From: Adiantum capillus-veneris | Taxonomy: Eukaryota > Streptophyta > Polypodiopsida > Polypodiales > Pteridaceae | NCBI GenBank assembly: GCA_014529385.2 | Contig: CM043966.1 | Location: forward strand, 38,378,037 to 38,442,036 | Length of the DNA: 64,000 nt | Direction: 5' to 3' | Shown here: piece after piece, positions 10,510-21,258 of the stretch | How positions within the stretch are numbered: position 1 is the stretch's first letter | Layout of the letters: every line of letters starts with the position of its first letter | The notes under the pieces: model-generated | Seen by the model: only the letters and a program-made list of their open reading frames with translations | The model's database searches: none | What the model was told of the DNA's origin: nothing | Position numbers and translations under genes: made by a program

Positions 10510-11899
10510 TGTTAAAAGTCCTTAGACCTAGGACCTTAGGCAAGTTAGGGATGAGCTTGAGGTGGGAACTCGACCCAAGCTTGAGGTTCTTGTCGTGCTT
10601 GCTAACTAAGGTGCTTGAGGTGCTTGTCATGCTTGGTGACTAAGGTGCTTGAGGTGCTTGTCATGCTTGATGAGTAAGGTGCTTGAGGTGCTTGTCGTGC
10701 TTGCAGACTAAGGTGCTTGAGGTGCTTGTCGTGCTTGCTGACTAAGGTGCTTGAGGTGCTTGTCGTGCTTGATGAGGAAGGTGCTTGAGAAGCTTCCCAT
10801 GCATGGGGGGTAAGATGCTTGAGTAAAAAAGAGACCCTACAAAGGAGGGGGAAAGCCCCAAAGTTAGGGGCATCTTTGACCTAACCTTCCACTCACCCAA
10901 AGGGCACCCCCTTTTCAAGTGGCACATGGACACATGTCAAGCTCTCCCTATGCTTAGCCACATGGTGTGCTTGAATCCTATTGGCTTGACTAAAGAGGGA
11001 TCCAATGAGATTCTAGTTAAATTCAACAAATATATAGGTTATATTCAAGTTCTCTCTCTCAAAGACGTAAGGAGGACACTTGTCCTAATGCTACCCATGT
11101 TGCTTGAAATGCATTATGCATGTGATTGGCTAGGCTTAGAGGGGTCCAATCAGCTTCAAGCTTAAGCTGCAAGGAAGGGGTGTGCTTGGGGGTATACACT
11201 CTCTCACACACTCATTTTTCACACATTCTCACTTGGTGAAAGTGTAAGAACTCCATCTCCTTCTCCAAACTTGTTGAGAAGTTGAGAGCTTACACCAACA
11301 CTCTTGGCTATGGAATGAAAATTCAACCAAGAGCCATGCTTCAATGCTTAAGCTTGCCATATTCTCCATCTTCATTACTATGCTATTATGTATGCTAGCA
11401 AGAAGAGTGATGATAAGCGAGGAACTATTTCTTTCTCCTATGAATGTTTCTTCTTTCTCTTCCCGCCCTCATTCCCCGCTAGCTCTCTCCACCTTTGAAG
11501 GTATTTGAGGCCTTGGGACTGAGACTGGGGATGGGTAATGCTTTTACAAAGTTTATGTTAAGCTTGTGATGCATGAAGCTTTCCATCTTCATAGCATCAC
11601 CAAGGTCACAAGGAACAAAAAGATTGTATTATACCAAGTCTCTATGGGAGAATCTATGATACAAAAGCCTATTGGAGAGGGGACCGGTTCCACATAAATC
11701 TAGTCCTCAAATGTTGTCAAGTTCTCTAAACTCTCTCTCTTGCAAAAGTAATGTTCATGCCTAGTTAATTAAGTATAATGGTTATGTTGCTACCGCTAAT
11801 TAAGTTCCCCTCTATATTCTCAAAGTAGTCTCACAAAAATGCTCTCTTCAATTCTCCTATTTGCGCTATTCTCAAAGTTCATAGGCCATTTCCATTACA
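10510..11899 (+). repeat. 5' LTR of the plus-strand gypsy copy
   Basis: About 1.39 kb, TGTTAAAAG to CA, directly followed by a canonical PBS. It is the inverted homologue of 8964-10011. The length difference comes mostly from the 34-bp minisatellite and from indels. Confidence 0.82.
10570..10795. repeat. 34-bp LTR minisatellite, about 6 copies
   Basis: The unit GTCGTGCTTGCTGACTAAGG followed by TGCTTGAGGTGCTT repeats about six times with few changes. The inverted sister LTR has more decayed copies. The repeat gives rise to short low-complexity frames that are not genes. Confidence 0.9.
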
Positions 11900-11900
11900 T

Positions 11901-11912
11901 TGGTATCAGAGC
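11901..11912 (+). promoter_or_regulatory. Initiator-Met tRNA primer-binding site
   Basis: TGGTATCAGAGC, one base after the LTR end. This is the standard plant retrotransposon PBS for initiator-Met tRNA. Confidence 0.92.
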
Positions 11913-12265
11913 TATTGATTTCTCTTTTCTTGTTTAAGAAGAGAGGTCCTTAAGTTGTCCATGAAAGTTTTCCTGTTTATTGCAATAGGGTAAGTGGGAC
12001 AGGGATCTATTATCTTGGTTGAGAAGGACTTAGTTCGAGATACACCGTTGGGAACTATAGTCTTAATAATGGAATCTCTCGGGGCTTGCCTTTGACTTAA
12101 CCATTATTGGGCTACTAGCAAGCTCAATAAGGACTATAATCAGCCGAGCAATTTTAGGCCCTCTCCACTATTGCAATCAATAGTGTCTAAAGCACGAGTG
12201 TGGTTGCTTGAGTTCTAATTTTCAAAGGTAAATAAGTGGTAACAACTAAGTTTTTTGAGGGTAGA

Positions 12266-13540
12266 ATGAACATTGACAACTTTGATCTTGCACATGAAGG
12301 TGCTAATGATGATGCCCCCATGTTTGTTAATTATCTTGTTACTAGGTTGTAACAAGCTATGGGCAACCTTGCTTTGCAAGCCGAAGTTACTCAACAACTT
12401 ATGGGATTTCCCTTCCTCTCCAAGAGGAGAGAGAGCTTAGGAGGCCTCTTGATGAGACCCCCAAAAGAAGACTCTCTCCCATACAAGAGGAGGAATCCAA
12501 ATAACGAGAAAGTAATGAATCCTTAAGTTCCTCAGAAGATGTGGCTCCATGAAGACGACAGTCTAGACGATTGCCAACTCCTCCCAAGAGGAAACGCTCA
12601 ACCCATAGTCCTTCTCCTCGTCACTTCGAAAGGGAAGAGAGGAAACAAAGGAAGAAAAGGGTAAGAAAAAGGTCACCCTCTTATCCCTCTTCTTCACCTT
12701 CCTCCTCTTTCGATGGAAGCAATAGCTATTCTCCTAGAGAATACAAGAGGGGAGGACATCACAAATCTTACCCCGCATGGCGAAGGTCACAAAAGCTCAA
12801 GAAGTTCAAAGAGGGAGGAAAGAGTATCTCTTTTCTCACCTATGATGGCACTTTGGTGCTATCGACAAAGTATTGGCCTTCATCCAACAATTTGATGCGG
12901 CCTTTGGAGACGAGGGCTTCATGGAGTCCTCCAAGCTACATCATGTAGCTATGCACTTCCAAAACTCTACTCGTCAATGGTGGGCTAGCCTTCATGGAAA
13001 CGGCAAAGCCCCAAAGACATGGAAAACATTACGAGTTTCCACCATGAAGCAATTCCTTGCAAGTGATGCAAAGGAAAAAGTGCTTACCGAATGGTGGAGT
13101 TTGAAGCTTCTCTCTGATGAGTCTATCCACAAATATGTAGACAGTTTTTGGGATTTACATCTCAAGGCCACTTTCTTTAAAAAAATAGACTTCATCGAGC
13201 AAAAACAAAAATTATGTGCGGGATTGCCTGAAGAAATGGCCGAGTATGTCAACTCCCAACGGCGTGATTCTATCACGGAAGTAATCCATCACTCTATGGT
13301 TGCTTCGCACATCAATTTCCAACAAGGGGCTAAAAGGAATACCAAGCCCATGGAAAACAAATATCGAAATGTAGCAAAGGGGAAGAACAATGCTCAATTC
13401 TTCCCAAGGCAACTCTATCAACAACAATAAAGATAAGGAGAAAGGAGTCTACAAAGGCAAGCATCGAATTTCTCTCGAGGAGCTAGAGCATTATCGCCAA
13501 GATAATTGGTGCTTCAAGTGTGGGGAGCAAGGACAAGTCT
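12266..13540 (+). pseudogene. Ty3/gypsy gag
   Basis: The start ATG at 12266 (MNIDNFDLAHEGANDDAPMF) is chosen because the minus-strand paralogue aligns from here. The frame is broken by a TAG after VTRL and by frameshifts near 12400 and 12560. The longest piece (12873-13430, 185 codons) covers the capsid: FDAAFGDEGFMESSKLHHVA, TRQWWASL, WKTLRVSTMKQF, LPEEMAEYVNSQ. The nucleocapsid knuckle at about 13510-13555 reads CFKCGEQGQVYRAC, so the metal-binding His is Gln. The RKKRVRKRSPS stretch at about 12650 is a basic linker. It is dead, but aligns well with the gag at 2680-3757 / 8166-8480. Confidence 0.87.
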
Positions 13541-13559
13541 ATCGTGCCTGCCCTTAAAG

Positions 13560-13840
13560 AATTGTGCTCAATGAGCTGCCTAGAGCCTCTATGGTTGAAG
13601 CTCCAAAAAGAGGATGATCATTGCCAAGGATTTATCCTTTCCTATGCTTGGGGAAAGATGCAAGAGCATGATGCTTTTATTTTGTTTGGCCCTGGTTCAA
13701 TTCACAACTTCATATCCACGGAGTTGACCACCAAGCTAGGCATACAAGCCCACAAGATGAAGCCACAAAATTTTGTAATCCCATTATTATTTTTCGGAGA
13801 AAGCTTTGTAATCATGAGAATCTTTGATTTTTAAACAAAT
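13560..13840 (+). pseudogene. Ty3/gypsy protease fragment
   Basis: The segment HDAFILFGPGSIHNFIS (about 13668-13718) is the retropepsin-like active-site region; the family Asp is replaced (FGPGS against FDHGS in the minus-strand copy). The frame ends at 13834, where homology to the family stops and a foreign LTR begins. Confidence 0.75.
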
Positions 13841-13849
13841 GAAGTCTGA

Positions 13850-14639
13850 GCCAACCTGTGTAAATCTGAGTTATAAAGTCTGATTTTGAGTCTAAGCTTT
13901 GTAAGCAGGCCCCACTGGCCAAGACAAGCCCTAGGTATAAAACCCAATTTTGTAAGTTTGAACACAATCTTCATTGTCAAAGGTTTTGGGAGTTTGACGC
14001 GTACAACTAAGAGCGGCTACTCTCTCATGCATTGTAATCCATTTTTCTTGAGCTCTGGTAATCCAAATTTGTTTTCGTGACAATTGCGTTATGTTCCTTG
14101 TCTATTGCTCTTTGATTTAAGTGTAACCTTTGTCAAATTTTTTGCGGTTCATGACAACCTATTTGCGAGCTAAATCTACTCTTTTGAGTGCGTTAATGGT
14201 TGTTTTTTGTTGTTTTGAGTATAGAAGAGTGTTCCTAGACGATAGGGAGACCTTTTTAGACTATTTTGTTGCAATTTTAGGACCTTGATCATGATGGATC
14301 GTGATTTTTATACCTTGATGGATTGCGACCAAACTTAGTTGGATAGTGCCCTAGGTGTCTTAGACCTCCTCCTAAAGTTTCGTTGCATTTGGACTTCGTT
14401 TGAGTGTCAAAATGGCGTGGCGATCGAGAGCGGTGAGACAGGACATAGGTAGATTGCTTGAGTAGAGAGTTATTAATTTGCTAGTGCTAGAGAAAGCTTT
14501 GTTTTGTAGGTTCACTTCTTGAGATTTACACCCTCAAAGAGTCTCCATTCCCATCCAAGCTGCTTCCCTACATATTAACACATTATGTAAGTGCTAGACA
14601 GCTATGCTGCAGATGTCCGATTGTGGCAACCCACTAACA
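13850..14639 (+). repeat. LTR remnant (same family as 55706-56500)
   Basis: Aligns in inverted orientation with 55706-56500 throughout: the CCCTAGGTATAAA block, TTGTAATCCA, AAAATGGCGTG.GATCGAGAGC, GTTCACTTCTTGAG, CCTCAAAGAGTCT, and the end ..GGCAACCCACTAACA. No primer-binding site follows the end, so this is a 3' or solo LTR. The left end is uncertain by tens of bases. Confidence 0.75.
13936..13942 (+). promoter_or_regulatory. LTR TATA box (TATAAAA)
   Basis: Sits in the conserved block CCCTAGGTATAAAACCC, shared with the LTR at 55706-56500 (TATAAA at 56396-56401, minus strand). A related TATAAAACCCAATTTT block occurs in the LTR at 18100-19106. Confidence 0.6.
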
Positions 14640-16280
14640 AATGGAAAAGGTTGGAAATGTGTAGAAAGTTAATTGAGATAGCGCAAGCCTTGATTGAGCC
14701 TACACCATCCATACCACCTCTTGAAACAAAATAGCAAAAGGATGAACTAAAACACTTAGGGAGAAGAGTTTTGAAACAATTGTCTATAAAGAAATTTAGC
14801 TTAGACATTTGATTAGATGACCAAGTACTTGCAAATACCACAAATTATTTGAGGTCACATTTTATGACACCTTTTTGAGATATAGAAAATCCATGGCCAA
14901 ATGAATAATGGGAAGTGATTAAGAGTGTTATAGAAGAAATTGCAACATAAAAATTTACTCCAATTATAGAAAAAGCCTTAGAACATGAGTGCCAAAACCT
15001 AGAGTTTTAGCTAGTATATGGTGATATTGGATTTGTGACTTCCATAGAGAGCACACCAAATATGTTAGAAACTCTACCTTCATATATGGTGATGTTGGAT
15101 TTGTGACTTCCATAGAGAGCAACCCACATATGTTAAAAAATCTACCTTCATATATGGGAGAGCAAGAAGATAAATTGTACCATCATAGTGGAAGACAATG
15201 CCGCAAATGATAACACAAGGATTATACAATAACTATTTACTTCAATTCAATGAATGATAACCTTGGAAGAGTTTCTAAAAATTAGGCCACAATGTGCAGT
15301 AAAGTGGGAAAAACTTGGAAAGAGTGGGTATCAAATTTCCACTCGACATGCAATCAAAGACCAACAAAACAAAATACATGGAGAAGAAAATAGAGCCAGT
15401 ACAAAGTGGGGGATTTTTGTGAGGGCAAAGGAAGAAACAAAACATTGCCCCTGTGGAATAGAAAGATTCCAAGACCTTGGCTATCCTTGACAATAAAGTA
15501 GGTGTAGCCATTGGTACAAGTAAACTTGGGAAAAATGGGGAAAAAACCATCTCTCTATAAGACACACATGAAATTGAAACTAAAAAATGGCTATGTAGAA
15601 AAGCCTATGGGAACTCTAAATTAAATAGTAATCGCATCCTATGGGATTGAATACAAACATACATTTGTAATCATAGAATTTGGTAAAGACAAGAATTATG
15701 ATGGTATTCTGGAATGTATCTACTCGCATTAGAAGGAATTGAATGTGAGAGTAAGTCTAAAGGATCATAGGTATAGGGATGTGAAGCAAATACCTATTGA
15801 AGATTTTGATTCCACCACAATAAGTGGAGCAAAATTTCTTTCATGGATGAACTCCCAAGCTCATGTTTGATGTGTGGACCTTTAGATTGTGTCAGTCTGA
15901 TTATAAGCTAGAAATAAAACCTTTTTCTAAGGATCTCTTGAACCTCTAAAATGGATTTAGATATTAGCCATTATGGATGTGTGTGTGAATCAATTCACCC
16001 CAAAAAAAATTTGCAATGAAGAGGGTTATGGAGTTATTCCCTTTCGAATGTTTGGAATGATTTATCAGACAAGAAGCAACAAAGAGTGGAAAAGTTGAGG
16101 TACAAGAAAATTTTCAAGAGGACCACTACTTGGGGAAGGACAAAGTTGTCCATGAATTTTAAAATGTAAAAGAGAAACTACATGTTAGATTTCCAGTTAG
16201 GTTTTCAAGCCCATGAGAATACCTCTTACAACATGCAAACAAACCTTCAGTTACCTTTTGAGTTTGCATGGCAAGCATTG
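14640..16280 (+). pseudogene. Decayed coding region, family not identified
   Basis: Long runs of sensible codons broken by single stops suggest a worn protein gene. The first run (14615-14990) reads WKRLEMCRKLIEIAQALIEP onward. A later run (15545-15870) contains EYKHTFVIIEFGKDKNYDGI, reminiscent of the flap-side part of plant retroelement proteases, then IEDFDSTTISGAKFLSWMN. A 75-bp duplication (about 15010-15160) has copied part of it. It is probably an internal region of an old LTR element, but no RT or integrase motif was found, so the assignment is weak. Confidence 0.35.
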
Positions 16281-16339
16281 CTTTATATTGTAAGTAAACA
16301 AAATAAATCAACATAGCGTATCATTTTTCTTGCTATGTC

Positions 16340-16343
<4 letters not shown>

Positions 16344-16384
<41 letters not shown>
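16344..16384. repeat. (CT)n microsatellite
   Basis: About 20 CT units. Confidence 0.96.
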
Positions 16385-16388
<4 letters not shown>

Positions 16389-16779
16389 TTTTGTTGCACG
16401 CCATGGCTCCTCGCCAACACCTCCATAGTCGTGCTTACACCCAACACTACAATTGTATTTGATGATAGACATCAAATTCTAATCAAGTGATTGAAACTCA
16501 AAATAGAGAACCTCTAGGAAAAGGGACACTTCCAAAGTATACTAGGGGGATCACACGTTTATACTCAAACTAAAGCATCCTCTATGAAGGTGAAGTTATA
16601 CCGATAATCAATCAATCAACCCCATTATAAGATTTAGCTTAGGAAGAAAGATTGGAAGTAATGCGGCTACAAAGAGATGTTGATTTTTTTTAAAGATGTT
16701 AGGATTTTGGATGAATTTTTTTTTTTTTTTAATTGGAGTAAAGTGGCTAAGTGCAAAAAACTCAAGCAACAAAATGGAA

Positions 16780-17098
16780 CCACAACCAACCAACAACTTT
16801 AGGCCCCAAAAATTCAAGGAGAAAGGAAAGTCAAGGTTGAAGCAGATCGTATAAAGGTAAATGGATCATGGCTTTATCAAGGGAATAATAGTTCTTCAAT
16901 ATTAAATATTAGGTATGTAGGGGAGGATTCTTTCATACCTCATCAACAAAAAAGGATCCTAAAATGTTGTAATCGACATGAGGTGAAGACGGCTATAATA
17001 GGTAGAGCTCCCTCTAAGTCATGGCTATGCAGTTCAATCATTCTTACATGCCAAAAGAAGTCTATTGAGGACAAGACAACAAATATTAATGGATGATT
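16780..17098 (+). pseudogene. Open stretch without start codon, unidentified
   Basis: About 95 codons stay open after a TAG at about 16801 and up to the TGA near 17097 (APKIQGERKVKVEADRIKVN onward, with SFIPHQQKRILKCC and KTAIIGRAPSKSW). Composition and codon pattern look protein-like, but there is no ATG and I recognise no family. It may be a further piece of the element at 14640-16280. Confidence 0.3.
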
Positions 17099-17188
17099 TT
17101 TACTCTGCGAGTTTTACCTACCAGTTTGTACACTTGTCCATAGGGCTCTACTAGTCTAGGTCTTCAAGTAAAGATTAATAAAATTTGG

Positions 17189-17394
17189 ATTAAAATAGCT
17201 CAAGTTATGTCCATTTTTGTTTTATGGTCAAGTTTTGGCCATACAAGAGAAAATAGGGATTCATTCACTTGGTTTGCAACAAGTGAATTTGGATTAACAT
17301 AGCTCAAGTTATGTCCTTGTTTTATGGTCAAGCCTTTTGGCCATACAAGAGAAAATAGGAAATCACTCACTTGGTTTGCAACAAGTATTGTGAT
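17189..17394. repeat. Direct duplication, about 103 bp, two copies
   Basis: Copies start near 17189 and 17292 with GGATTAA.ATAGCTCAAGTT and run through CCATACAAGAGAAAATAGG to CACTTGGTTTGCAACAAGT. They differ by a few substitutions and small indels. The rest of 17100-18100 holds no supportable gene. Confidence 0.85.
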
Positions 17395-18099
17395 ATCTAA
17401 TCACTTGAAAATGTACCTTACAAAATGCCTCACAGAAGTCAAAGAAACTAATAATTTATGTACATAAATAGAGGTATATAAGCACCTAACTTTTGTGGAG
17501 AACAATGAACAATGTTTGGACTCGCCAGCACACACCAAGGACGATACCACTGAAGAGAAGGAATAGCAAACCTTGAATCATATCAATTGAAAATCTAGGA
17601 AGGGGAAAGCATTTAGAGATGCCAACAATGGACACCCCTTCTAGTCAAATTTTCTCTAAAATCCTCAATTGTAATCTTATTCAAATTCTACAGATTGTAA
17701 ATATAGATGGATCAGATCATGATGTGATTGAACTTGTCCCACTTATTTGGGATGTAAATGCATATGCCCATGGGTATCAATCTTGGATCATTTAAAGTAT
17801 GCATAGGTATTCAAATTATTAGAAAGTTAAGAGAGACTTCTTGTGTATGATGAAGCAGCAAAGTGAGAAGAGCTACATTTCAATCAACATACCATGCAAT
17901 CTTGTAACCCAAGTCAGGTTCTATCAATTGCATTTTGTGTTTCTATTCTCTTGATCTATCTTTTGAGTACATTCATCATCAATTTGGTGAAGGTTGGTAT
18001 CTACATTATGTGAGCCTAAATTTGCTATTTTAGTGATTTGCAAATGATATTCCTATTTTTTTAATAGGAGACTTCTTCTACGCCTTAGGAGATGCTATT

Positions 18100-19106
18100 A
18101 GACTACTTGTGATGTTTTTGTGACCTGTGAAACAATGTATCACAATTCATGTACCTCCAAAGATTTTTTTTTTAAGGTACACATCTATTGTGATAGACCT
18201 TGCATATAGTCTCCTTGAGTTTCAAAGCATTTTGAGCTCATATTTGGCAATGTCACACCGTGGGATAGAATTGTCTCGACTACTACATGGAGGCTACAAG
18301 AGGTTGTTAGTCTCTTGGAAAACACACTCAACCCTAGCTATTCAAAGCTACACTCAACTGCATGTCAGGCAACAGACACTAACTACGACATCAGAAGCAA
18401 ACCTCATCAGTTCACCAAGAAAACAAAATCCAAACAAGACAAAACTTGTAGGATGGGTAGGCAACATCTAAATACACATACCCATTCCCTCAAATCCCCT
18501 ATTTTACCACTAACCAAAATTGTACTTATTATCTATAGGGGAAATTTGATCTCTAACTATTTTCAGCCCCGAATGCGCCTACAATGCAAAAAATGCAAGA
18601 TTGTTATGTAAATCCTAAGCTATGAGCAAATTAAGGAGGAGGCTAGTTGCAACAAAAACATAATTTTACCATGAGAAAAGCACAATGTCACTAAGAGCTT
18701 TCACCTATGAACGCAATGAAGCAGATGACACTTCAAACAGACACTTCACGAGGGAGTTATGAGCTTGAGAAGATAATAGAATCGTACACAGTGCTTTGCA
18801 AAACCATCATAATGCTTATTATCCAAAAACTCCCCAAGTCTTTACAAAAATTGGGTTTTATAACTTTTGGGTTCAAAAATTAGAAATTCTCTAACTCTAT
18901 TGCAGCCTAGGATTTCACTGATACAATCTAGAAGCATTTAGCCCCACTTTATCTGGCTCATAATCGCAAAATTGTTGACAAATTGACTCCAAGAATTAAC
19001 TAATTACAAGGGCTTTCAGGATAAGAATGTCCAAATTGGGTAAAAACTATGAGAGATTTCTTCATAGGCTATCTATATAGGCTCTGATGTTAGCAATGTG
19101 CTAACA
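18100..19106 (-). repeat. 3' LTR of a minus-strand LTR element
   Basis: The minus strand starts TGTTAGCACATTGCTAACA at 19106, right after a purine-rich PPT. It contains a TATAAAACCCAATTTTTGTA block near 18842-18862, like the LTR at 13850. The far end was not located; 18100 is a guess. Short open frames here (for example 18127-18471) have no recognisable content. Confidence 0.5.
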
Positions 19107-19121
19107 TTTCCCCCCCTCCTA
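19107..19121 (-). promoter_or_regulatory. Polypurine tract
   Basis: The minus strand reads AGGAGGGGGGGAAA immediately before TGTTAG, the usual arrangement for priming of plus-strand DNA in LTR retrotransposons. Confidence 0.7.
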
Positions 19122-20044
19122 GATTGTGATATCCGCGACACAGCTTCAGGGTATTGGGTAGTGGTCCAATTTTTGAGCTTTTTGTTGTTTCTTCAAGGCT
19201 TCTAGAGGATCATAGTACTTTATCCAGAGCTTCTTGTTTGGTTATTTTAGAAGCTATAAATCAATCAGAGTGCTGAGCTCGTGTTGAGCTCGATTGTGGT
19301 GTATCCAAAAAATTTGGCACGATGATTTTCTACCGCGGGTCCAAATATTTTAGATCTGAAAGTGAAGAACCCCATTTAGAATGCTTCTTCAAAGGTCTGC
19401 ATATAGTAAGAGGGCAAGAACGTCACCCTATAATAAATTCCATAAAGAACTTCATCGGGCTGTTGATCTGACAAATCATAGCAAAGCCCTTAGTTGCCCT
19501 CTAAAAAATTCCATCTAGAGGGCATATGTTTCCTCAATTTGGTGGAAGGTTTGGATGCAAGTGAGGATAATCTAGTCTATTTTAGTGAATATAATGTGTG
19601 CAATATCTAGAATCCTCTTGAAGATATCTATAGCCTTCAAGAGTGTCTTCATCATGTAATCCTCCGTTGCCTTTCCCTTTGGTGGACTCAGTCTAGGGTA
19701 GTTCAACCATGTCAAATCTTTCTTGAGGATGAGTTGATGGCTGCCCCAACTGTGGACTCTAAGCACTAAACCGAAAGTTGGATCCCTTCAAATTTTTGAT
19801 GGAGTTTGAATGTAGAGGATCAGGTACCTCAGATGTCTCTTTAGACAATATTTTCTCCAAGCCAAGTGTTGATCTGCAGTGTCCATGCATTGTTCTTTCA
19901 CTAGTCATTCTTTCACCTTGAGGATTTCATACTTCACCAAGGGATAGGGTAGATATTGCTAGTGCTAGGTTTTTGTAGTTTTCTTAGAGGTAAGCTAGGC
20001 AACATTAGCAGAATGTAGAATCCGCTGCTCCTAGACCATCATCA
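19122..20044. other. Internal region of a decayed LTR element, no clear gene
   Basis: On the minus strand this is upstream of the PPT and so should be internal sequence of that element, but no gag or pol motif was recognised. Short open frames only. Confidence 0.35.
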
Positions 20045-20596
20045 GAGATAATAAGCGCTCTTATTATGTAGGGCATAATTTTGGCCCCAAGATTGGGTTT
20101 TGTCGATGCAAATGGGTTTCAAGTACTGAAAATATATAAGATCTACATTCATTCATAAATGCCAGGTTGGGATCACTTTTTGATTGAAAGGTTTCTAAAA
20201 ATGACTAATTGTTGACACAAAACTTTGGAGTGTTCAAACTGTCCCAAAACGGATGTGTAGGCTTGTGAGGTGATGATGAAATTGATGGTAACATGAATTT
20301 GCAAATTTGGACTCATTTCCATCTTTTTTGCTTCCTTTTGGCATGGGGTTGTACATGATGTTATCTTGCCCTAAATGTAGTTTTACACTTTTTTGGGTTG
20401 AAGTAGTTTCCTTGGGATATTTTTTGGAATTTGGAAGCTCTGGCATTTTTCTTAATGGTGTGATGATGATATGGGTGGTTTTTAGTATGTGAGGAGCTTT
20501 ATGGTCTTGATGCAACATGTGGACGGAGTGCACAAGGAGAAAATGCCAAGTTGGATCATTTTGGGGCCTAAAGATAATAAGCACGCTTATTATCTC
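20045..20596. mobile_element. Candidate 0.55-kb terminal-inverted-repeat unit
   Basis: The left end GAGATAATAAGCGCTCTTAT and the reverse complement of the right end GAGATAATAAGCGTGCTTAT match at 18 of 20 positions. The match continues after a short gap with TAGG..CCCCAA.AT. Each end is itself nearly palindromic (AGATAATAAGC..GCTTATTATCT). No clear target duplication was found and no ORF belongs to it, so MITE status is tentative. Confidence 0.4.
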
Positions 20597-20832
20597 TCCT
20601 TGCAAAAATTCAACCTATTCAACTTTTAATGTTATGCATTTGTCCTATAAGTCTAGGAAATAACTTTTAGCCCTCCTTTGAATTGATTTTTGTCTCTTGA
20701 GATTGTTCTCTACACTTGGTTCTTTGACTATGGCAATTTTGCTTCCTACACTTGATGGTGGTCACTTCTCTTGCACCCAAGCTTGGTAGTGTCCCATATG
20801 TTAGGAGGAGTGGCCCTGTCCATTTTGGTGCC
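20597..20832. other. Flank between inverted-repeat unit and PLE array
   Basis: No gene seen. Homology to the PLE ORF1 starts at about 20833, after a short GCCAAACCG match. Confidence 0.5.
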
Positions 20833-21258
20833 AAACCGAAATGAATAAAAAGGGAGGGGTTGTTTTTGCCGTGGTTGTTGGTAGAAGGGATAGAGAGTTG
20901 ATCGAGATCCTCGATTGGTAGGTTTGCGGTGAGCCCCAAAATTTTCTCCGGGCTAAACAAAGTCTTTTTAGAAGAGGTAATGGAAGGTGTAGAGGTTAAC
21001 ATTGGAGTGGTTGGGCTTAAAGAGGGAGGGTTAATGAGGCTAGCCGCTGAGACGAAGCTAGGAAAGGCCGCCACGTCCACAGGTGGGGGTTGGGAAGCCG
21101 CAAAGGGAGAGGGTGTAACATGGTTTGAAGGGGTTGCCATCCCGGTAGCGAAGGGTGGATCGGTGGACGGAATACCGGGGGTATCGTCCATGGCCATCAC
21201 TATGGGAACAAGAGCTAAGGAAGAGGTGGAGGGTAGGGAGGGGGGGCAGCCATCTCGG
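20833..21258 (-). pseudogene. PLE unit 3 ORF1, N-terminal part (3' truncated)
   Basis: Aligns with the first third of ORF1 of unit 1 (44199-45221). The conserved ATG (MAAPPPY) lies at about 21258. A 1-nt deletion just after it moves the remaining coding into another frame, so the readable part starts at MAMDDTPGIPSTDPPF and runs through LTSTPSITSSKKTLFSPEKI to NNHGKNNPSLFIH. Element sequence then ends near 20833; further codons of the open frame (to 20667) are flanking DNA. No function can be assigned beyond the ORF1 role (probably RNA or particle binding; inference). Confidence 0.75.

Larger units (their letters stand above)
10510..13840 (+). mobile_element. 5' half of a second copy of the same gypsy family
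   Basis: LTR, PBS, leader, gag and the start of protease, in the opposite orientation to the copy at 690-10011. It breaks off at about 13840, where another LTR begins (13850-14639). Confidence 0.82.

Noticed and set aside
10570-10795. CRISPR-like array
   Set aside because: The repeats are contiguous without unique spacers; it is a minisatellite in an LTR of a plant retrotransposon.
18127-18611. Two overlapping plus-strand frames (114 and 98 codons)
   Set aside because: They lie in a probable LTR, have no motif, and are in different frames of the same DNA.
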